Shown here one piece after another: positions 39,479 to 49,936 of a DNA stretch of 64,000 nt. Source of the stretch: Willaertia magna (Eukaryota > Heterolobosea > Eutetramitea > Acrasida > Naegleriidae); the NCBI GenBank assembly GCA_902984215.1, contig CADWAF010001999.1:62001-126000 (forward strand), given 5' to 3'. The notes under the pieces are model-generated. The model was not told where the DNA came from and searched no databases. It was given only the letters and a program-made list of their open reading frames with translations. The number at the start of each line of letters is the position of its first letter. The first letter of the stretch is position 1. Made by a program: the position numbers and the translations under genes.

Positions 39479-42044
39479 TTATATCCTTTCATCCTCATAA
39501 TTACGGTCTTCTATTTGTGAATAATCAACTGAATGCAAAGTAGTGTCTTCTTGGTGTTCGTCTTCGTTTTCATCTTTTTCTGTATTTACCTTTTCTTCCA
39601 GTCCTGAGGGTTCGAAATCTGTATCAAAATCCTCAAACTCCTCTTCTTCGCTTTCTTCCTTCTTCTCGTCAGTTTCGTTCTTTTCTACATTTACAACTTT
39701 GAAAGTATCTTCTTGGTTGACTTCTTTTGAGGGAGATAATGCACTCTCATTAGCGTCTTCAAAATCTTCCTTAAACGATTTAAATGATGTGTCAAATGAA
39801 TCAATACTTGCAATATTCAATTTTGCAGTTTCATACACAAAAGAATTTGAAGCGTTTGTATTGACAGTATTTGGAATTGAAGATATCACAATACTTGCCT
39901 CTGCCTTCCCTTCATTTTTCTCTTCCTCTGTTGGAGATATTCTTCTTTGAACTATTACACTGCCTGTAGATATAGGTGTTGACATCGTTTCATTTACAGT
40001 TGAGGAACGAGAGGAAGTTGGAGGACTTGATTTTGGAGATGGATTGTTAATTTTTCTTATTGCTTCTTTGGCTAGTGGTTTAATTGTTCCAGACATTTCT
40101 CTATTCTTCTTTATGTTTGCATAATTTTCTTTTAATAAGTGAATCAGCTTAGTTTGATAAATTAACAGTTCCTTTTCTTTTTCTGACATTCCTGCTGTAT
40201 CGACCCTTTCCATGGTTGAAAATATCTTCTCTGGTTGATCCATAAACTCTTCCATAATTAATTGATAGCTCTTTTGTAAATTATTATATCTATCATTATT
40301 ATTCTTAATTGTTTTATAGAGTTCCACAGGAATTGTGATGTAATCACTATCATTTTGATTGTTATCCTCAGTCACTTTCAACTTTTTATCATTTTTTATA
40401 ACCTTAGTAGTTTTAGTAGAAGAATTAGATGATTTACTAGAATCTGATGATGATGAATCAGTAGAAGTATTCAATTTAGTTTCCTTAACTTCTTTAACAA
40501 TATTTTTCTTTTCCTTAATCTTAGAAGTTTCCTCCTTTTTCTTTGCTTTTGTGGGTTGTGGAGATGTCTTAATTACTTTTGTTACATGTTTTGGGCTTGG
40601 TGAAGCCTTATTACTATTAAACCAATTCTTAGTTGGCCTTGTTAAATATGAGGTAGTATCTCTACCCGTTGTTATGGCTCCTGAAGAACCTTGTTTTTTG
40701 GTGTTATTAGTTTTAGAGGTAGAGTTACTTCTATTTGTGTATAAAACTCCCTCCTTCTTTTTAACTTTCTTTTTCTTCTTTATTTCTTGTTGAATTTCTT
40801 CCTTGTCTGTTGTAGTAATAATTACTGGTTTTTCTATCACTACTTGTTTATTCAGTCTTCTAGCTATATCAGTTAATTGTACAGTCATTTGAGCTAGCTG
40901 TTGTTCTATTTGACCTTTCATTAATTTACTTTGAATTTGTGAATTTTGATATTGGTCAACCATTTGAGATAATGCATCAAATTCACCTCTTGTATTGGTA
41001 ATCTGTTTGGTATCTGATATGGAATCTTTATATCCAATAAATACACTGTTATTATTATGTTTATGTAAGCTTTGAAATGTTTTATCAGTAACTGTTAATA
41101 CAGGTTTCGTTGTCACAGCTCCAGATAATTTCGATCCATCCATAAAATTTTGTGTTTGAGGTACTTTTGTAAATGGTCCTCCCAGCGTCATTGGTCGTTG
41201 TAATGAAAATGTGTTTGTAAAATTATCTGTTAAATATTGAGAGAAATGAGACAATGATTCTGAAGATAATTTCCTTAATCTAATATCCATATCTATTATT
41301 CCAATATCATATCCTCTATCATTCTTTAAATTAAATGTACCACTAATTACTCTCTTTGGTGTAATTGTCTCGTCTTCAACATCGTTAATCTCTAAATCTC
41401 TTAATAACACTTGAAAACTTCCTAATAATACAGGTTTACAATATTCTACATTATTTGTACCATCAAATGGTGGAACAGTCAAAATAAATAAATAAACATA
41501 AAGTGGAAGAGTTTGTAAATATTGATTTAATTCATCTTTTTCCATTTTAAAAACTAAACTTTTTCCAATTCTAAATAAAACTTTGTGACTTGAAGTATTT
41601 GCCTGTTGTCTATACATTGGATCATTATAAACAGTTGTATTTCTAAAACTTTCTTTAAACATTATATTCTCCATTCTTTCATTTTCATAAGGATCTTTTT
41701 TTTGTAAATACATAAAGGGATATTCCCATAATCTAAATCCTACACAACAATCATTTGCCAATTGAGTATTTGTTGCTTTATGAACGAAATGTATTACTTC
41801 ATGAATGTAAACATCTAAAGAGTATCTATTTATAAAGTTTTTTAATATATTTCTTAATTTCGCATTAAACTTACAAATTGGAATGTCTATTTCTTCTTTT
41901 TTGTGAATAAAAATAACTATTTACTTCATCTTTAGAGGTATTATTGGCATTAGAAGTGTTCTTATCCCTTATCCTGTCCTTTTTTTCATTATCATTTATT
42001 GTTTTCTCTTCTCCGATCCTTTCTTGTGATTTGGTTGATTTCAT
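39479..42044 (-). CDS. MAP10-like microtubule-associated protein
   Basis: Exons 42044-41875 and 41825-39479 around a 49-nt intron give 838 residues; no in-frame ATG exists near the start of exon 2, which supports the splice. The N-terminal ~230 residues match microtubule-associated protein 10 by eye: YSLDVYIHEVIHFV, then GFRLWEYPFMYL (family: vaFRLLDFPtLLi), IGKSLVFKMEKDEL (family: GKSClFrm), TLPLYVYLFIL, LLGSFQVLLRDLEI and YDIGIIDMDIRL (C2-like). The rest is low-complexity with Lys/Ser/Thr-rich blocks, a short coiled coil (~265-320) and a very acidic C-terminus with FEDFDTDFEPSG. Human MAP10 stabilises microtubules at midbody and spindle. The family call rests on motif memory. Confidence 0.68.
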
Positions 42045-42120
42045 TATTAATTACATAAGAAAAACAAGCCTTAGTATTTTTTTTTGTAGATTTCATCGAA
42101 AACGAGTTCTTTGTGAAAAA

Positions 42121-42130
42121 TGGCGCCAAA
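42121..42130 (-). promoter_or_regulatory. TTTGGCGCCA motif between divergent genes
   Basis: TGGCGCCAAA on the + strand; on the minus strand it reads TTTGGCGCCA, the same core as the site before PACRG. It is 77 bp upstream of the MAP10-like start and 24 bp upstream of the glyoxalase-like start. E2F-type recognition is a possibility, not shown. Confidence 0.3.
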
Positions 42131-42153
42131 GTATTTTGATAGATTAAAAAAAA

Positions 42154-42607
42154 ATGTCGTCTCGTATTATTTTGAAGAATATAATGCTATTAATTAAAGA
42201 TGTTCCGAAATCTGCAAAGTTTTATTCAGAAGGTTTAGGTATGAATGTTAACCATTTATCGGAACATTGGGCTGAATTGCAATCTGGTGAAATTAAAGTC
42301 TGTTTAAACAGAGTTGATGGGTTAGTTCATTTTTTATTTTTTGACTTTACAAAGATATTTTTTAATTTTTTACTTTATTGTAAATTTTAACAGTGAGGCA
42401 GCAAGCAGTACAGGTTATTCACCATTTCTTTGTTTTAATGTAAACCAAATGGATAAAACAATTTATAAGCTGTTAGAAATGGGAGCCTCATTAGATGGTC
42501 CAATTAAATATCCTTCCCACGGTAAAGTTGCTGCATTAAGATCTCCAGATGGTCATATGATTGGATTATTTGAACCAAACCCAGATGTTACAGGCGAAGA
42601 AGAATAA
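42154..42607 (+). CDS. Glyoxalase/VOC-superfamily protein
   Basis: Exons 42154-42320 and 42394-42607 around a 73-nt intron with an unusual GTTAGT donor; 126 residues, one VOC domain of paired beta-alpha-beta-beta-beta modules. Seen: LKNIMLLIKDVPKSAKFYSE (first module), GLGMNVNHLSEHWAELQSG, FLCFNVNQMDKTIYKLLEMG (second module) and VAALRSPDGHMIGLFEPN with the C-terminal Glu typical of VOC metal sites. Members include glyoxalase I, dioxygenases and resistance proteins; the substrate cannot be assigned. Short, without targeting signal. Confidence 0.85.
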
Positions 42608-42619
42608 ATATAATTTTAT

Positions 42620-43702
42620 TTAATCAGTTGTCCAAACACAAATATTACCATCTTCTCCAGCTGACATTAAAGTAGATGGACCTAAAACCTTAACAGTTCT
42701 AATTAAAGAATCTTTTGCATGTCCTCCAGACATTGTTGCAACACATTGTTCATTCATTAATTGATTAGTTAATTTAAATAAATAAACAGTACCAGTTGCA
42801 CTTGTATGTAACATTGCACTATCATCTCCAACACTACCAGTAACTTCCATAAAATGTAAATTTTCACTTGCATTAATATCTATTAATTGATTTGATTGAC
42901 AAATATTAGTTGACCATTCTTCTTCTTTCTTTAAAACTCTATAATCACTATATTCATCTTCTTGAGAGTCATATAACCAAAAATGTAAATGATTTGTTTG
43001 AGTAATTGCATATAAACAATTTGTTGTTCCTAAAAATCCAAATCTAACAACACCATCTTCTACATTTAATACACCTTCAAGAGAATCTTCTAATTCTTCA
43101 TAACTTTCTTTTTGATTACTTTCTGAAATATCATAAATATGAATTAAACCATCATCAGAACAAGAATATAATTTATGATTACTTTCTGTAAATTCTATTT
43201 GATTAATTGCATCTGTATGTATCTCTTCCATTAATAAATATTGACTTAAAGGATTATTTTGTCTTATATCCCCAACTGCAATTGAATTTGGAGCATACGT
43301 TTCACCACTGGCAAATCCATATAAATATCCAGAAGATAAATCTACACAAGAAAGTGGTTGTCCAAATGTTTGTGTATGTACATTAGGATTTGGTAAACGT
43401 AAATCCCATAAACGTACAGTACAATCTTGTGAACAACTCATTAAAATATTTTCATTTGTTTTAGAGAAAGATAATCCAGAAATTTGATCGGAATGTCCAG
43501 ATAATGATCTATATGGAACAATTTCAGGTGCTTGAATTTGGTAAATAAATATATCTTTACTAGAATTTGTAAATGAAAATTTTGTTCTTCCGGCTGGTTC
43601 AGAAAATTTTATATCATAAATATAAGTACGAGAGTTTTTAGGAAAAGGTGATAATGTAATTCTTAAATTTAAATTAGTTAATCCAGTTGGTAGTTGAAAC
43701 AT
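42620..43702 (-). CDS. WD40-repeat protein, WDR89-like
   Basis: 360 residues from the ATG at 43702 (MFQLPTG). WD repeats are plain: LSGHSDQISGLSF...DCTVRLWDLR, EEIHTDAINQIEFTES...LIHIYDIS, and a final GGHAKDSLIRTVKV...EDGNICVWT. The segment EGVLNVEDGVVRFGFLG, followed by LYAITQTNHLHFW, resembles WDR89, a poorly characterised conserved protein. A single seven-bladed propeller of scaffold type is expected. Convergent with the VOC gene, 12 bp between stops. Confidence 0.82.
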   Translation of the reverse strand: MFQLPTGLTNLNLRITLSPFPKNSRTYIYDIKFSEPAGRTKFSFTNSSKDIFIYQIQAPEIVPYRSLSGHSDQISGLSFSKTNENILMSCSQDCTVRLWDLRLPNPNVHTQTFGQPLSCVDLSSGYLYGFASGETYAPNSIAVGDIRQNNPLSQYLLMEEIHTDAINQIEFTESNHKLYSCSDDGLIHIYDISESNQKESYEELEDSLEGVLNVEDGVVRFGFLGTTNCLYAITQTNHLHFWLYDSQEDEYSDYRVLKKEEEWSTNICQSNQLIDINASENLHFMEVTGSVGDDSAMLHTSATGTVYLFKLTNQLMNEQCVATMSGGHAKDSLIRTVKVLGPSTLMSAGEDGNICVWTTD

Positions 43703-43832
43703 TTTTTCTTTCACAAAGCCCAGTGAATAAAAAGAAATTGCGATAACAAGGTGTTGTTGAGTTTTGAATAGAACTAGAGAATAATTTATTGGAGAGTTTA
43801 CACTTTACATAAAAAAGGTATGTTTAAAAAAT

Positions 43833-44168
43833 TTATTGTTTTGTTGGTGCTAATTTTTGTTGTTCTGCTTGTCTTTCTTGATTTCTTCTTCTTAATCTTC
43901 TCTTCATTTCTTCAACAGACTTGATCTTTTTCTTTGCTCTTGTGATATCACCTAATCTTTTCTTTGCGAATTTAAGTGCTCTCTTTTCAGATAATTCAAC
44001 AAGATCCATAAGTCTTGCTTCATATGGGAGAATACCAACTGCTTCTTCAACAATATCTTTAACTAATTTTCTATGGGTTGCTTTTCCGACCTTTACTGGT
44101 TGTGGTCTCTTTGTTGTTGGGAAACCTCTCTTATGTCTTCTACCGACGGAAATTCCTGTATTGACCAT
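43833..44168 (-). CDS. RPL36: 60S ribosomal protein eL36
   Basis: 111 residues, very basic. Large-subunit protein eL36: SVGRRHKRGFPTT at the N-terminus corresponds to the family AVGLNKGHKVT region, then RKLVKDIVEEAVGILPYEAR (family: FVRDMIREVCGFAPYERR) and SEKRALKFAKKRLGDITRAK (family: DKRALKFIKKRVGTHIRAK), followed by a basic tail. The C-terminal Gln-rich extension is slightly longer than in animals. Intronless. Confidence 0.95.
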   Translation of the reverse strand: MVNTGISVGRRHKRGFPTTKRPQPVKVGKATHRKLVKDIVEEAVGILPYEARLMDLVELSEKRALKFAKKRLGDITRAKKKIKSVEEMKRRLRRRNQERQAEQQKLAPTKQ

Positions 44169-44604
44169 TATGAATATGTGTTGTGGCTATTTTTTCGAAA
44201 AACAAATCCAAGTCTTTTTGCTCATAAAGTCAACCCTAACTTTACAACGAACGCCAAAAAAAATTTGAGGGAATAATTTTTTTTAAATGCTTAACCCGCC
44301 TCCCTTCTTGTCTTCGGGTTAGGCGTATTTCACTTGGCTTTAACAATAAAATATGCACCCAACGTACAACAAAACGTTTACTATTTTGCTACACCGCTAG
44401 GAAAACCAATAGGAATAATATTTATTAACGTTCTAAAATTTGGTAGTTATTTAGAAAGGATGAGGAACGAAAGTAAAAAAGAAGAAAGGGATGGCTGGAT
44501 AACGTTGATTTCTCTCTTTTAAAAAAAAATTGCGTGATTGAAAGGACATTGTTTTCACTTTGATAAAATTTGTCGGAATTTGATAACGTTATAGATAAGA
44601 AGGA
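44169..44604. other. Divergent intergenic region
   Basis: 436 bp between the eL36 and ceramide synthase genes. TTAACCCG near 44291 pairs with CGGGTTA 16 nt later (7-bp stem), rare GC-rich structure in this DNA; possibly a promoter element of the ribosomal protein gene. No convincing ORF. Confidence 0.4.
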
Positions 44605-45666
44605 ATGAAACTTAATTATCATATAATAGATTCAATTTTTGGGATATATGGTTCCAATAATGATTTTAATTATACTGGATATCCAGATAAAGTTAAAGGA
44701 CCTCCACATGATTTTCCATTATTTATGGGAAGTGATGAAGAAGCACCTATGAGAAGAATAAATTGGAGTATTCAAGATATATATATTGTTTTTGTATTGG
44801 CAGTAATAATCTTCTTTGCCCGTAAATTTATTGTTAAATATATTTTAGTTCCGATATCAAATACTGCAAGAGAAGCAACCAGAATCCAAAAGTTGAGGTT
44901 TATTGAAAATGCTTGGTTCTTTGTTTATTATACTATAGCCTTTATATTTGGTTATATTGTTTTAAGTAAGGCACCTTGGTTCCATGATACTAAACATTGC
45001 GCAATGAACTATCCGTATGAACATACTGGAGATGAAGTACCTTACTTACGTTTATATATGTTATTTGGGTGTGCTTTTTACTCTCAAGCCTTGTTTTCAT
45101 TATTATTTGTAGATGAAAAGATGAAGGACTTTCTTGAAATGGTTGTACATCATATAGCTACTATTAGTTTAATTGCTTGGTGTTTAATTGCATATCATCA
45201 TAGAATAGGTTCATTAGTGTTAATCTTACATGATTTTGTAGATGTATTTTTGTATATTGCAAAGGCTTTGCATCATTTACATTTTGAGAATGGTTCAACA
45301 ATCCTCTTCCTTTGTTTCACTGTTTGTTTTATATTAGTTAGATTAGTTTATTTCCCAGTTGTTATTTTGTTAGCTGCTGCTAATTTCCAAGGATGGGATT
45401 ATGCTGCTCGTTATTATTTCTTTAGATATGTTAAGGATGCTCATTTCCCTATTGAGATTAGTGATTACGGTAGTTGTTTATTTAGATATTGTGTCAGCAG
45501 TTATTGGGCATTAACTTTATTATTATGTCTTTTAGTTGTCTTACATGCTATTTGGCTGAAAGCTATTGTAAGAGTTTTGTATGGAGCTGTTGTTGGTGCA
45601 AATGTAGGTGATCCAAGAGAAGAAGATGAAGAGGAATTGGCAGAAGAGAATAAAAAAGAAAAGTAA
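44605..45666 (+). CDS. Ceramide synthase (LAG1/TLC family)
   Basis: 353 residues with several membrane helices. Ceramide synthases N-acylate sphingoid bases with acyl-CoA in the ER. The Lag1 motif is present: DFLEMVVHHIATISLIAWC then YHHRIGSLVLILHDFVDVFL, including the adjacent His pair and the HDxxD residues needed for activity. The preceding FYSQALFSLLFVDEKMKDF and the upstream RKFIVKYILVPIS...LRFIENAWFFVYY also fit. An acidic, Lys-rich tail at the C-terminus lies on the cytosolic side. No homeobox-like domain, as in yeast and plant forms. Intronless. Confidence 0.93.
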   Translation: MKLNYHIIDSIFGIYGSNNDFNYTGYPDKVKGPPHDFPLFMGSDEEAPMRRINWSIQDIYIVFVLAVIIFFARKFIVKYILVPISNTAREATRIQKLRFIENAWFFVYYTIAFIFGYIVLSKAPWFHDTKHCAMNYPYEHTGDEVPYLRLYMLFGCAFYSQALFSLLFVDEKMKDFLEMVVHHIATISLIAWCLIAYHHRIGSLVLILHDFVDVFLYIAKALHHLHFENGSTILFLCFTVCFILVRLVYFPVVILLAAANFQGWDYAARYYFFRYVKDAHFPIEISDYGSCLFRYCVSSYWALTLLLCLLVVLHAIWLKAIVRVLYGAVVGANVGDPREEDEEELAEENKKEK

Positions 45667-45723
45667 ATATGTATTAGTATTATAATTAATAATTATTAAT
45701 AAATAATTGTTTTATTATTGTTG

Positions 45724-46704
45724 TCATATTGACATTTGAAAAACATTAGTTTTAATCTTTTTCTCTTCTTCTTGTATTAAATTTTCATCTTCCTTACTTC
45801 CCTTTCTCTTTCTTTTTTCTCCCCTTTTTAATTTCTCTTGCATTTTCTTCTTTCTCATCTCCTCCCTTGATTTAGATTTACACCAGAAGGATTCAGTTCT
45901 TAATAAAACATTTCCTTCACTATCTACAATTTGAATAAAACCAATTTTACGTGTACATCCACTATTACTATTTGCTTTCTTTTCTTGTTTAGCTTCATTT
46001 CTTACTCTTCTCTTTGAGGAATTATCTCTTTTAATTGGAAAATCAATAGTAGAGATTGTTGACGTATTATTTGTAATATGAATAACTTGTTTTAATTCAA
46101 CAATAGTGTTTTCCTCTAAATTCTCTTCAAAAAAGGTTGTCATTTCACTACTTTTTAATATAACCCTTAATTCAACAGTAGCTAAATGAAATTTACAATT
46201 ATTTGGAATATTTACATTAAGTGTATCATTTACATAAACTGAATACTTTGTTGGTTTTGCTTTTTTATTCATTTCCAATCCTTCTTGACAACTGATAGCA
46301 ATTGCATTCATATCATTTAATGATGAAGTTAAATTACTATTTATTTTTATCCTAAATATTTCATCATTTAATATAATTTTATCATTTTCTATTAATTTAC
46401 ATTCTTCTATTATTGTTTGTGTATTATTTGTTGAATGACAACTATTAAGGGAAGAAGGTGTAGAAATATCATTTGTTGTTTGAACTGGAACAGTGAAAAA
46501 GTTTTTTAGTAAATCATTAAAGTTATCACCACTACTGACATCACTATCTTTATCATTGGCATTAACAAAAGTTATATTTTCACAAAAATCTTGTTGTTGT
46601 TGTGGAAAATGAAATTCTTGTTGTTCTGTTGTTGTTGAATCGACTAATCCTTCAAAATCTAAAAAGTAGAAAGGATCAAAATCAAAAATAAAATTATCTT
46701 GCAT
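45724..46704 (-). CDS. Putative nuclear protein, possible p53-like-fold factor
   Basis: 326 residues. The N-terminal ~110 are acidic, aromatic and Gln/Ser/Thr-rich (FIFDFDPFYFLDFEGL), like a transactivation region. Residues ~115-280 alternate like a beta-sandwich. Near its end, GFIQIVDSEGNVLLRTESFW followed by CKSKSREEMRKKK recalls the end of the p53-family DNA-binding domain (LEDSSGNLLGRxSFxVRVCxCPGRDR). The C-terminus is strongly basic (KRGEKRKRKGSK) with nuclear-localisation character. The known zinc ligands of p53 are not evident, so the fold idea is only a lead. Otherwise unclassified. Convergent with the ceramide synthase gene. Confidence 0.5.
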   Translation of the reverse strand: MQDNFIFDFDPFYFLDFEGLVDSTTTEQQEFHFPQQQQDFCENITFVNANDKDSDVSSGDNFNDLLKNFFTVPVQTTNDISTPSSLNSCHSTNNTQTIIEECKLIENDKIILNDEIFRIKINSNLTSSLNDMNAIAISCQEGLEMNKKAKPTKYSVYVNDTLNVNIPNNCKFHLATVELRVILKSSEMTTFFEENLEENTIVELKQVIHITNNTSTISTIDFPIKRDNSSKRRVRNEAKQEKKANSNSGCTRKIGFIQIVDSEGNVLLRTESFWCKSKSREEMRKKKMQEKLKRGEKRKRKGSKEDENLIQEEEKKIKTNVFQMSI

Positions 46705-47105
46705 TCTTCTTGTGTTAAATTATATTGGTACTTGGTATTTAATTTTCAAAATTGTTTTAGTATTTCAAATTTACTATTTTCTTGTTGTTGTAGTTTTCGT
46801 GTAGTTATCCTTTTGATTTTCCTTGAAATCAAAATGCTTCTTTTTTTTTCAATTAATGATTACAGAGCTGTAACAACCAAAAAAACTATTTATACCATTT
46901 TTTTTTAGTTCTTCTTCGTGTTCTGCTCGCAAATTCGTTTTTCCGTTACTATCAAAATTACTAGAAGTGCCCAGTTCTTGTTCTGCTAGTTTAACTAATT
47001 TCATGGTTCTTTGTCTATGGCGATTCGATTTGTGGAAAGTCATATTTGCAGTGTTGGTATTCCAACAAGTTAAGTGAAAGCGAATTATTATCAATAAAGT
47101 TTTAT
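46705..47105. other. Intergenic region
   Basis: 401 bp between two minus-strand genes. An 81-codon minus-strand ORF (46849-47094) begins 12 bp after the stop of the upstream gene and probably belongs to its 3' UTR. Confidence 0.4.
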
Positions 47106-49730
47106 TTAATGTAATAATTTAGTTTGAGTTAAAAGTTGTACTAAAACTTGTTGTTTTTCATTTAAATCTTTATATAATTTACTTTCCTTAGATAAACCCT
47201 TCTTTAATTTATCAACATTTTGAATAATACTTTCTCTAAAACGTCTCATTAATAATTGTAACTGTTCTTTTAATTGTTGTGGTGATTTCTTCTTTTTTGA
47301 AATTATTTTTGAATCAAATTGATTACACAATAATGTAACTAATCTATTATCATTACTTTCTTCTTTAGCAAAGAATTGAACTAAAGTGTTCAATAACTTT
47401 AATACTCTTACTTCATCTGAATCTTTAGTTGCTTTATTAATTGCATCTAAATGTGAATTAATAAACTTTTTAATATCAGAACCAGTAATTAATTTAGCAG
47501 TATCTTGAACAGAAGAATAAATTGAAGATTTTAAAACAATTAAAGATAATTTTGATTGTTCACATCTTTCTAAACTTTGTAATTCATATTCACAATCCTT
47601 AGCAACATAATTACATAAATTAATTAAAAGTGAATGAATAAAATTTGGACATTTCTTTAAAATAAAATCTCTAACTTCTAAATCATTAAATAATAAATTA
47701 AAGAAATTAATACTTGATAAAACGATATCAATCTCTACATCTTTATCTTCTTCATTTTCTTTTCTACTTTCAATCATTTTAACTTCATCTTCTTCAAATT
47801 CTCCTTTCATTAAAGAAAATATTTCTTTTAATAAATTATTTTCGTCATTTATTTCGCTTGTTGTTGAATTTAAATTTCTTTTTAACCAATAAAATAAAAC
47901 TCTAATAATTTCAGAACCAATACTTAATAAACATTTCTCTAAAAGGAAAGTACATGATAAATAAATTTCAGAATTAAATTGATTAAATAAATCATTTGTA
48001 AGGAAAGGTAAATTAATTTGTAAACATTCTAAACATTTTATAACATCTCTTTTAATAAAATTAATTTTTGGAATATTATCTTCATTATCACTATCTTCTT
48101 GATAATTATTTCTATTTTTAGAAATAGTTAATCCTTTTAATACACTCTTTGTATTTTCTTTAATTCTTTGTAAAAAATCAATATTAAAAGTAATTATTAT
48201 TTGTAATAAATCATTATTTATATTTTCTTTCATTAAATAAATATATTCTGAATGAACTTCAAACCAAACTGATTTTTCAGTGATTAGTGACATAATTGGT
48301 AAATTTAATAAAAAACAAGGTGAATTAAATTCATTAATATATTCTTTACCACAAAATAGAATAAATGCTCTTAATAATTTACCAACACTTCTTTGTACTT
48401 TCTTTCTAAATACTTTCTTACCTGATTGATGTGATACTTCTAATCCCTTTTCAATCAAAGTTAATAATTCAATAAATATTTCCTTTTTCTTTTCATTTAT
48501 TTTATTATTGTCATCTGTCATAATATCAATATTACTATATTGTAATAATTTTCTAATTCCCTTTAAATAATAAAGTACCAATGTTCTTCCACTTCTATTC
48601 TTTTCTTCAAAAATTAATTCTTTAATTTTTAATTGAAAATATTTCATTACTTTCTCAAATAAACACCAAAAAGTAGTTTTTAAATCATTCTTATTTAAAG
48701 TTAATTTTGGATTTGTTAAAGTAACTAAATAACTTTGAGTTAAAATTATAACTTCAATATTATCTTCATCATTATGTAAATAATTTTTATTCATTAGTTT
48801 AGTTAAAATCTTTTCAATTAATTCAATTGAAATATTGGACATATCACAAGCTTGTTTCATATATTCATGTTCTAAATCATGTTCTTCTATTTGTTCTTCT
48901 TCTTCTAATTGTAATTTATGTAAACCTTCTTCATATATAGTATAAGAACATCTTTTATTTAAAGCAATTAATGAAATATGTCCAATTAATTGAATAATTT
49001 CAGATTCTTCTGGTTGTTCCCAAACTCCTTCCATTAAACTATAATTTTAAATAATATTTTAAAGTAAATATTTAAAATAAAACTTACAATAAAGAAAAAC
49101 ACATTTCAAGAATCATTGAAGAATATAAATGTGCTTGATAAGGAACTGAAGAACAAAAAATTCTTAAAAAATCAATTCCCATTAAAATTGTAACATGTCT
49201 TTCTTTTTTATATTTTAAAGATTTTATAAAATCTAACATTTCTTTAAAATTTTCATTTGTTAAAGAATGATTATACATTTGAACAAGTCTATAAAATATT
49301 CTAATTATTTCAATTGTAATTTCTTCATTTAAATTATTTATTTCATTTTCTTGTTTTTCTAAAAGAGTATTCATTAAGGTTTTTAAAGTGTTAAATAGTT
49401 GATTGGCAAATTCTGATAGTTTATTGTGGAATGGAACATTACGTAAAATCTTTTTAAATTAATAATTTTAAATAATATTAATAATTTTAAATTAATAATT
49501 TTTAATAAACTTACTAAACTAATGGCATATAAATGGTTTTTTAAGAAGAGAGGATTTTGTAGAGATTCAATTTCATTCTTTAAGATTTCAATAAATTGTA
49601 ATGTATATGTAATACATGTATTTTCATTCTTTGAAAGTTTATTGGTAATTATTTCCGATGAAAATTTTGTTTTTAAATCTTGTTTATAATATTCTTCTAA
49701 TTCAATACGCAATTCCGATGCTGTTGGCAT
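47106..49730 (-). CDS. Large alpha-helical (ARM/HEAT-like) protein, unknown
   Basis: Exons 49730-49515, 49449-49088 and 49038-47106, introns of 65 and 49 nt; 836 residues. Almost entirely helical with Leu/Ile-spaced repeats, as in an alpha-solenoid. Landmarks: N-terminus MPTASELRIELEEYY, a segment ESEIIQLIGHISLIALNKRC, a basic KKVFRKKVQRSVGKLLRAFI, an acidic loop (~490) and a Lys-rich C-terminus (KKGLSKESKLYKDLNEKQQV). I considered FANCI and other solenoid repair or transport factors but saw no convincing match. Structure prediction is more likely to help than sequence search. Confidence 0.72.
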
Positions 49731-49936
49731 TTTTTTTAAACAACAACCATTTCGTTCTTGAAAAATATTGAACTTTACAATCGTTTGGTTTGTTATAAAA
49801 ACAGTGTTTTAAATAAATCAATTATTTTTAAAAACGAAACAATGAAGTAAAAGAAGTACAGTTCTTTGTTATTTTTCAATAATTCATAGTTTTTGTTTGT
49901 GTTTTACAATTTTAGTTTGGAAGTACTTGAAACACG

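Noticed and set aside
40359..40793. 144-codon + strand ORF
   Set aside because: Antisense shadow of the Ser/Lys-rich part of the MAP10-like gene.
44288..44320. 7-bp GC-rich stem TTAACCCG/CGGGTTA
   Set aside because: Too short to call a functional RNA or terminator; noted under the intergenic region.
46849..47094. 81-codon minus-strand ORF
   Set aside because: Begins 12 bp after the stop of the upstream gene, so likely 3' UTR; no recognisable domain.
47106..49730. FANCI homology
   Set aside because: A short ILxxxxHIS-type stretch resembled FANCI, but the N- and C-termini and basic tail do not.
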